Shown: piece after piece, positions 58,370 to 64,000 of the stretch
Layout: each line of letters opens with the position of its first letter
Numbering within the stretch: position 1 is the first letter of the stretch
Source: Chaenocephalus aceratus
Lineage: Eukaryota; Chordata; Actinopteri; Perciformes; Channichthyidae
Assembly (NCBI GenBank): GCA_023974075.1
Contig: CM043789.1
Span: 32,446,040 to 32,510,039, forward strand
Length of the DNA stretch: 64,000 bases
Direction: 5' to 3'
Notes under the pieces: model-generated
Told to the model about the DNA's origin: nothing
Seen by the model: only the letters and a program-made list of their open reading frames with translations
Database searches by the model: none
Made by a program: the position numbers and the translations under genes

Positions 58370-58860
58370 AATTAATTGGGTGTCGTCAGCGTAGCAATGT
58401 ATGAAAAACCATGCGGGCTAATGACAGATCCGAGCGAGTTTGTGTACAGGGAGAAGAGGAGGGGACCAAGAACAGAGCCCTGAGGGACCCCTGTAGTTAA
58501 TTGACAAGGGTCGGTCTCTGACCCTTTCCAAGTTACCCTATAGGTACGGTCTTTGAGGTATGAGGTGAGGAGGGAAAGTGCAGAGCCTGAAACTCCAAGT
58601 TCTTGGAGACTGCGAAGGAGGATCTGATGGTTCACCGTGTCGAATGCAGCAGACAGGTCCAGAAAGATGATGACAGAGGAGAGGGAGGCTGCTTTGGCAG
58701 TGTGCAGTTCCTCAGTGACAGCAAGGAGGGCAGTTTCTGTTGAGTGGCCTGCCTTGAAACCAGACTGGTGCGGATCATGACAGACATGACAGATGAGATG
58801 AGAGAGGACTCATGCCGTCTTGAATATCTCTGTCAAACATATTTAACTATGTACACTAAA
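58370..58860 (-). mobile_element. LINE reverse-transcriptase segment, frameshifted
   Basis: Minus-strand translation gives IIFLDLSAAFDTVNHQILL, then LTTGVPQGSVLGPLLFSLY: RT motifs of L2-group LINEs. Just before the catalytic YADD motif one base is missing, so the open frame reads FSYIATLTT and ends at 58372. In the shifted frame the motif reads CYADDTQLILS. Dead copy. Confidence 0.8.
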
Positions 58861-58887
58861 AAGGAAGATTACACAAGGACAATCTTA

Positions 58888-59466
58888 TGGCGCATTTCCA
58901 CTGCAGCGGGTAGCCCTGTTTAAGCGTCCTTAATCGTCCTCAAGCGGCCAGGCCAGTTTTTGGTGGCCTTTCCATATAGCCTAGCACCGGCTAGCGGGTA
59001 CTTTCTCCCTCTTTTTCCGGCCCCATAAAATCGTGGTTCTATCGGGCCAGGGCTGAACTAGTGACGTCAACACTCTTGACTGCTGATTGGTCAGAGAGAA
59101 TAGTCACAAGATCGCGCGCGAGATCATCCCTAGCGTCGCATATATATCTAGAAGCAAGCTTGCAGCATTTTTATACACAGCATTTTTGTAAACGGAGGAG
59201 CTACAAAAATGGCAACGTCAAAGAAAAGCACACCGTGGTCGACCGAGGACGACGTTCCTACATCTCATTGGGGATGATAAAATCCAGCGGGAGCTCGACG
59301 GAACAACTCGAAATGTGAAGCCGATCGCCCCGCCTACACTGTGTTGCTACCCCAGGTCCTAAACTGTAATGGAAATGCGCCACGGCCTCGGACGGCCAGC
59401 GAGGCAGCCCGAGGCCTGAGCAAGGACGCTTAAACGGGGCTACCCCGCTGCAGTGGAAATGTGCCA
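58888..59466. mobile_element. PIF/Harbinger-type MITE, copy 2, opposite orientation
   Basis: TIRs TGGCGCATTTCCACTGCAG and, complemented, TGGCACATTTCCACTGCAG (one mismatch). Flanks are TTA and TAA. The interior GGCCCCATAAAATCGTGGTT is the complement of 54367-54400 in copy 1, so the two copies face opposite ways. Confidence 0.8.
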
Positions 59467-62400
59467 TAAGTCTGTGAATGTGACTGACTATAAAAGTGCA
59501 CATATCCCTTATAAAGTGGGGAGCTACTGACTGTAATTAGGGGACAGCTCATCATCACGGCTAGTAGGAGTTGGAATCAGCTCACACCAGCTTGAATATG
59601 AACAACTTCTACCTAACTGTTACATTAGCAAATGTGAAATACTTTCAATCTCTTTAGTTGTCTTTGGCATTTATTGAATATGCTCTTGTTCCTTAAAGCA
59701 GTGGTCACAGTGAACATAAGCGTTTTCATAATTGTGTACTTATTTAAAACAACCACATGCCCAGTAGTAAGTTACAAGAAATGCTGGTTAAGCACCATGT
59801 TTTTTTGCAGCAGCATAAATTCCTGTGTCACATGTTAGGCATCATTTGACTCTGCATATGCACCAATTACACGTCAATACACGTGTAGTTCAGATGAGCT
59901 TGTATTGCCCTCCGCTGTTAGAGTCTGAGAGGAAGTGCCAGCGCACACGAGAGGGCAGAGACAGTAGTGTAGAAGAGAGAGAGGGATGCACTGGAGAAGC
60001 AGGCCAAAGGGCGCGGGGGGGTAAAAACAGATAGGATATAAACATAGATACAGCGAGTAGGGGAGGGGTGACCTCTTTGTCACAATGACTTTCTGTGTCA
60101 CAAGGCGGATGTGAGAGGGGAATAGTATGTGAGCACTCGACAGTGGCCTAGAGAGAAGAAAACAACACAAACAGCCTCATTTTGTTATCCTAAAAGAAGG
60201 CTAAAAATATACTGTCACAAGCCACTTCAATTACTAGCTAAAAATAAATAAATGTCTCATCTCTGACAGCCTCTCCTCTTGAGAGTATCCGGGAAAATAT
60301 TATTGCTATAGGATTTAAATGTTTTGTATGATTTATCTCAGTTGGTGTTGCTTTTACTCCCTTTATTTAATCGAGATGTTTATCCCTAATGCAAATCCCT
60401 TCTTGGCCTAAAAGACTAAAGCACGGAATGGATTGGATAACAACCCATGTGACAACCAACACACCCCCCTGCTCAGCCAATGAGAAAAAAGACATTGAAG
60501 ACTGGCACAGTTCCGTTTTTGGGGTTTAACAAAGGACAGACTAAATCTGATGATTGCTTCCTCAGATGAACCTTGAAATGGCAGAAAATAGGGATAAATG
60601 ACTATTTTCTGAAGCAAAAATGTCTCGTTTTGTCCAACCAACAGACCAAGAACAAAGATATACCAGTAAGCAGCTGGAAGATGGAGATGTTTGGCATTGA
60701 CAAATTCATAATTTCAGCTTTAGTTAAAGTATTCACAATTGTTGATAAACGAAGGGAGAGGAATTGATCACGTAGCGCAAAATAATCCCTTTAGGATCCG
60801 AAACTGATTAATCCTAAAGAAAGAGGTGAAATAAACTCAATCTGATGAATAAGGGGATAAAAAGATGGAAAAGACATGTGAACTGGAAGCCTGGGGTTTG
60901 GGAGTCTCAGTGAAACAGCATCAGTGGTCAATGAGCAGGAGATGAGGCCTGCTGTAATTACGCGCTGTACCACAAACTGACTCAGGCATGTCATTTTAAA
61001 TGGGTGGTGAAAGCTGCAAAATAAAGACATTACCCTAACTTTGGTGGCGTAGCTAGGGAAGAGGCTAGGGAGTTTCCTTTTCTTTTTACCCCAACAAATT
61101 AAACGAAGTGCTTCTTGGCATGCAGTGGAGCAGTGACTCGTCTTTTCCTCCTTTGATTTATTTACATCATGTCTGAGATGGCACACATGTGTCCCTTAAC
61201 CTAGGGACTGACGTGACAACCAGTCCCAGGTTAGATTTAAAGATGCGACACTGTCTGCAGAAGCCTTAATGTCAACATTTGATAAATTGTTGAATCTAAA
61301 GATGAATCGTCTTGTGCTGTTGGGGGTCTGGGCTTAATTAAGAACAACATGTCTTGTCAAATAAAATAATATCTATAAAACGTTGGTCTAACCGACACCA
61401 CATTACAAGTCCAGCGATTAAATATGAACTACTGGCCAATTTTTTATTTAGTGGAGTTGAAGGAATATTCTACCCAAGTGTGCATAAAATGATATAACCT
61501 GTGTCTCATTTATCAGCGTAAATTGTTTGCACCATCTGCATCCCAAATGTATACGTCTAACTCGCACCTTCCAATTAGCTGACATTAGATGTCAATCAGT
61601 GCTAGATTAAATCTCGACTACAGATGGTGAGAACCTTAGGGACATAGAGTCGAGACTTGTTAAGTGCTAATATGAGATATAGTAACACACCGATGATATT
61701 GCACAATGAGTGCAGTACTTCGAAAATGGTAATTCCTGAATATTTGTATTACTGCTGCAGTTTGAGCTGATGTAAAATATTCATCCAGGGATAAGTGCTA
61801 AGGAGAACCATGGCAGGAATCCAAAACCACTCATAAAAGGTAGCTTATTTCTTTCTGTTCTACTTGCTACTTCATGTCATGCTGCGCCATTGGTTTTCTT
61901 TGTCAGGTGCCCAGCTAATACGAAAAAGACATAAGTGAGAGCTTAGCTGCAAAAAAGATCTGGAGCGCAGCCCAGATGTTAGATTAACTTTCATCAAAGT
62001 CAATATTAAGTGATTATAAACCCCACCCTCCACCAACGCCCACCATCTAATAAAACTAATTAAGTGGGGCCATTATTGCCGGGAGTTGAAATGAAACGTG
62101 ATCGTGGACAAGGCAAGATATACCAAAGTGGGTAAAGAGGAGGATCCAGACAGCGTTTCAAGGAGGGATTATTTTAACTGCACACAGACGTGCAGAAGAG
62201 CGGGAAATAAAAAATAAAAACTCTGGCATCACGTCTCAAGAATGTCAGCAATGAGCTTACAGACCACATCCCAACACATAAGAGTCAGAGTCGGAATCAC
62301 ATCCAGACCTATAACAGCAGAGGAGGAAAGAGAGGGATTGCTGTGGAACGCCTGACGGGGAGAAGGAGGACCTGCCTGACAGTCCAATGAGCATCCTCCG

Positions 62401-64000
62401 TCAACATCACATGACGCAATCCCAGAAATGGTTCTGAAATTGTTCCATGCTGCCAAAAGTTTCTCTTAAAGGGAAAGACAGAGAGAGCGCGAGAGAGAAC
62501 AGGGAGAAGTTGTGGAAAGGGTTGGAGGGAGAAAACACAAGGCGATGTGTTTTACTGCATACCTCGGGCAAGGTCATACGAGTACAGAAGAGACATCATA
62601 TCTGGAATGACCCGGCCTGCAGATCAGGGTTATAAACACATGGACCTATGACCCACACATTAAAGTACACACACCTTAATTCAAATATGATGTGAGTTTA
62701 GAAATTGGCTTAGAAAAACAATATGGGAAAAACAGATCGGGAAAAGAGAACAATGGACAAAAAGAGACAATGTGGACATAACAACAAGTCGACAAACTGA
62801 GTGAATGCAGCTAAACAACTGGCTGAGCAGACTAGTCCAGTCCTGTCCCTTTGCTTCCCTCTCTCTCTCTCTCTCCCTCCCTCATTCTCCCTCCCGCAGC
62901 CTCCACGGGTCTATCTCATGCTCTTTTCCTGCGATCACAGGGAGCATGTTTCAGCAGCCGTAACAGCACATGACAAGGGGACCTGTGCCCCACACAGGAT
63001 GGGCTAAACTGGGGTGGAAGGGGTGGGGGGGGGGGGTCACATGTCCTGTGTCCAACCCTATGGTCTGTGCACCACTCCTCCCCCCCCCCCTGCCCAGGCC
63101 CCAACGCTGGCCTGCAAGGCGAGAGAGAGGCAGTGACGGCAGCATGCCCCCTTATGCTGGGCCCCTTGCTGGACTCTGGAGAGGGAAAAGAGACGAGGCA
63201 GGGAGAGGCCGACTCAAACACACACCGAAAGTCCTGTTTATGTCTATGCCGAATTTGACAGAGAATGCCCATTCTCAAGCACAGAGAGTTGAGCACGCAG
63301 AGAGCTAACTGGACAAACCCGGACAGGCAACAGAAATATGGGTGATGTGGGTGCAAATGCGAAAGCCCACAAGTTGAAGTTATATAATCTCAAATAAATG
63401 GTATCTCCCCTCTCGGGAAATACGTAAATACTGTAGATGAGAAACAACAAAACACTTTTGAAAGATGGAAAAAATGTATACGTTACATCCATAATTCAGT
63501 TGAAAATAAATAAATCTAGATATCCTTCAATGCCCTATTTATCAAACAATTAATTATATTATTTTATTCTGGACGATATCTTTCTGCATGACTTGTGCTC
63601 CATATACAAACAAAATTCTACCTGTGTGATGATGTGTTTGGCCTACAAACCATTAACCACGTAATTGAGGACCAAAAGACATTAGGGGGAACTTAACACT
63701 TCATTAGTCTCATATGCAACTCAACATATGTGGGAAACAGCACGCATGTACAGACGTACACACAAGTGGGTCTTTACAAGTACAGCAGCCTCCTTCTTTC
63801 TATAGGGTTACATGTGAGAGGAAGGGACCAATTACTGTAGTCACGAAAGGGGGGTGGGGCGGGTATTTCAACGTACAGAAGACCTAATGGACTGTACCAT
63901 CTCCACAGCACACAGGTCCATTACAACCTGCTACAGATAAAGTCAATACAGACACCAATGGAGCCCATTTTGTATCTTCACACACAGAAATACACTGAAA
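59467..64000. other. Upstream region of vdr, no exon identified
   Basis: Repeat-poor sequence 7-11.5 kb upstream of the vdr start codon. It has CT-rich and G-run segments near 62.85-63.1 kb. The untranslated vdr exon 1 might lie here, but a non-coding exon cannot be placed by eye. Confidence 0.3.

Noticed and set aside
62800..63360. vdr exon 1 or promoter in the GC- and G-run-rich segment
   Set aside because: Nothing decisive: no supported donor or core promoter could be fixed by eye, so it was not annotated.

Overview
The window is vertebrate nuclear DNA, most likely from a ray-finned (teleost) fish. Two things show this: a split nuclear-receptor gene with the coding layout of the vitamin D receptor, and a dense load of repeats typical of teleosts (hAT, PIF/Harbinger-like and TTAA-flanked elements, L2-type LINE tails, very long CA/GT microsatellites). 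There are no bacterial-style operons, and I recognise no tRNA or rRNA gene.

The one host gene I can support is a vitamin D receptor on the minus strand. Its eight coding exons (numbered 2 to 9 as in mammals) run from the ATG at 52477 down to the TAG at 38027. All splice phases agree and the joined coding sequence encodes 425 residues. The protein has the two zinc fingers, the hinge, the full ligand-binding domain and the AF-2 helix, and all the ligand-contacting residues I could check are present. The hinge fits the teleost vdra paralogue better than vdrb as far as I can judge from memory. The untranslated first exon and promoter were not found; they are probably beyond 64 kb or hidden in 52.5-64 kb.

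Region by region: 1-9.4 kb has no recognisable gene and few repeats. 9.4-15.6 kb holds several long GT/CA tracts, an inverted duplication (10.2 and 13.1 kb) and a TTAA-flanked MITE. 15.66-27.64 kb is bounded by inverted copies of a roughly 570-bp repeat whose outer edges share a 7-bp flank, so it may be one 12-kb composite element. It contains LINE ends, a 57-bp minisatellite and nested hAT elements with exact 8-bp target duplications. 27.8-34 kb has a 152-bp hAT MITE, an L2 fragment and another TTAA MITE. 34-38 kb is quiet and may be 3' UTR or downstream flank of the receptor gene. 38-52.5 kb is the receptor gene, with introns swollen by a (CA)145 tract, L2 tails and at least six DNA transposons. 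52.5-64 kb is upstream or intron 1, with two opposite PIF/Harbinger-type MITEs and a broken L2 copy.

No novel gene system is evident. The most interesting signals are structural: the possible 12-kb inverted-repeat composite, the datable nest of transposons in the intron between exons 6 and 7, and hAT copies that still carry recognisable pieces of transposase.
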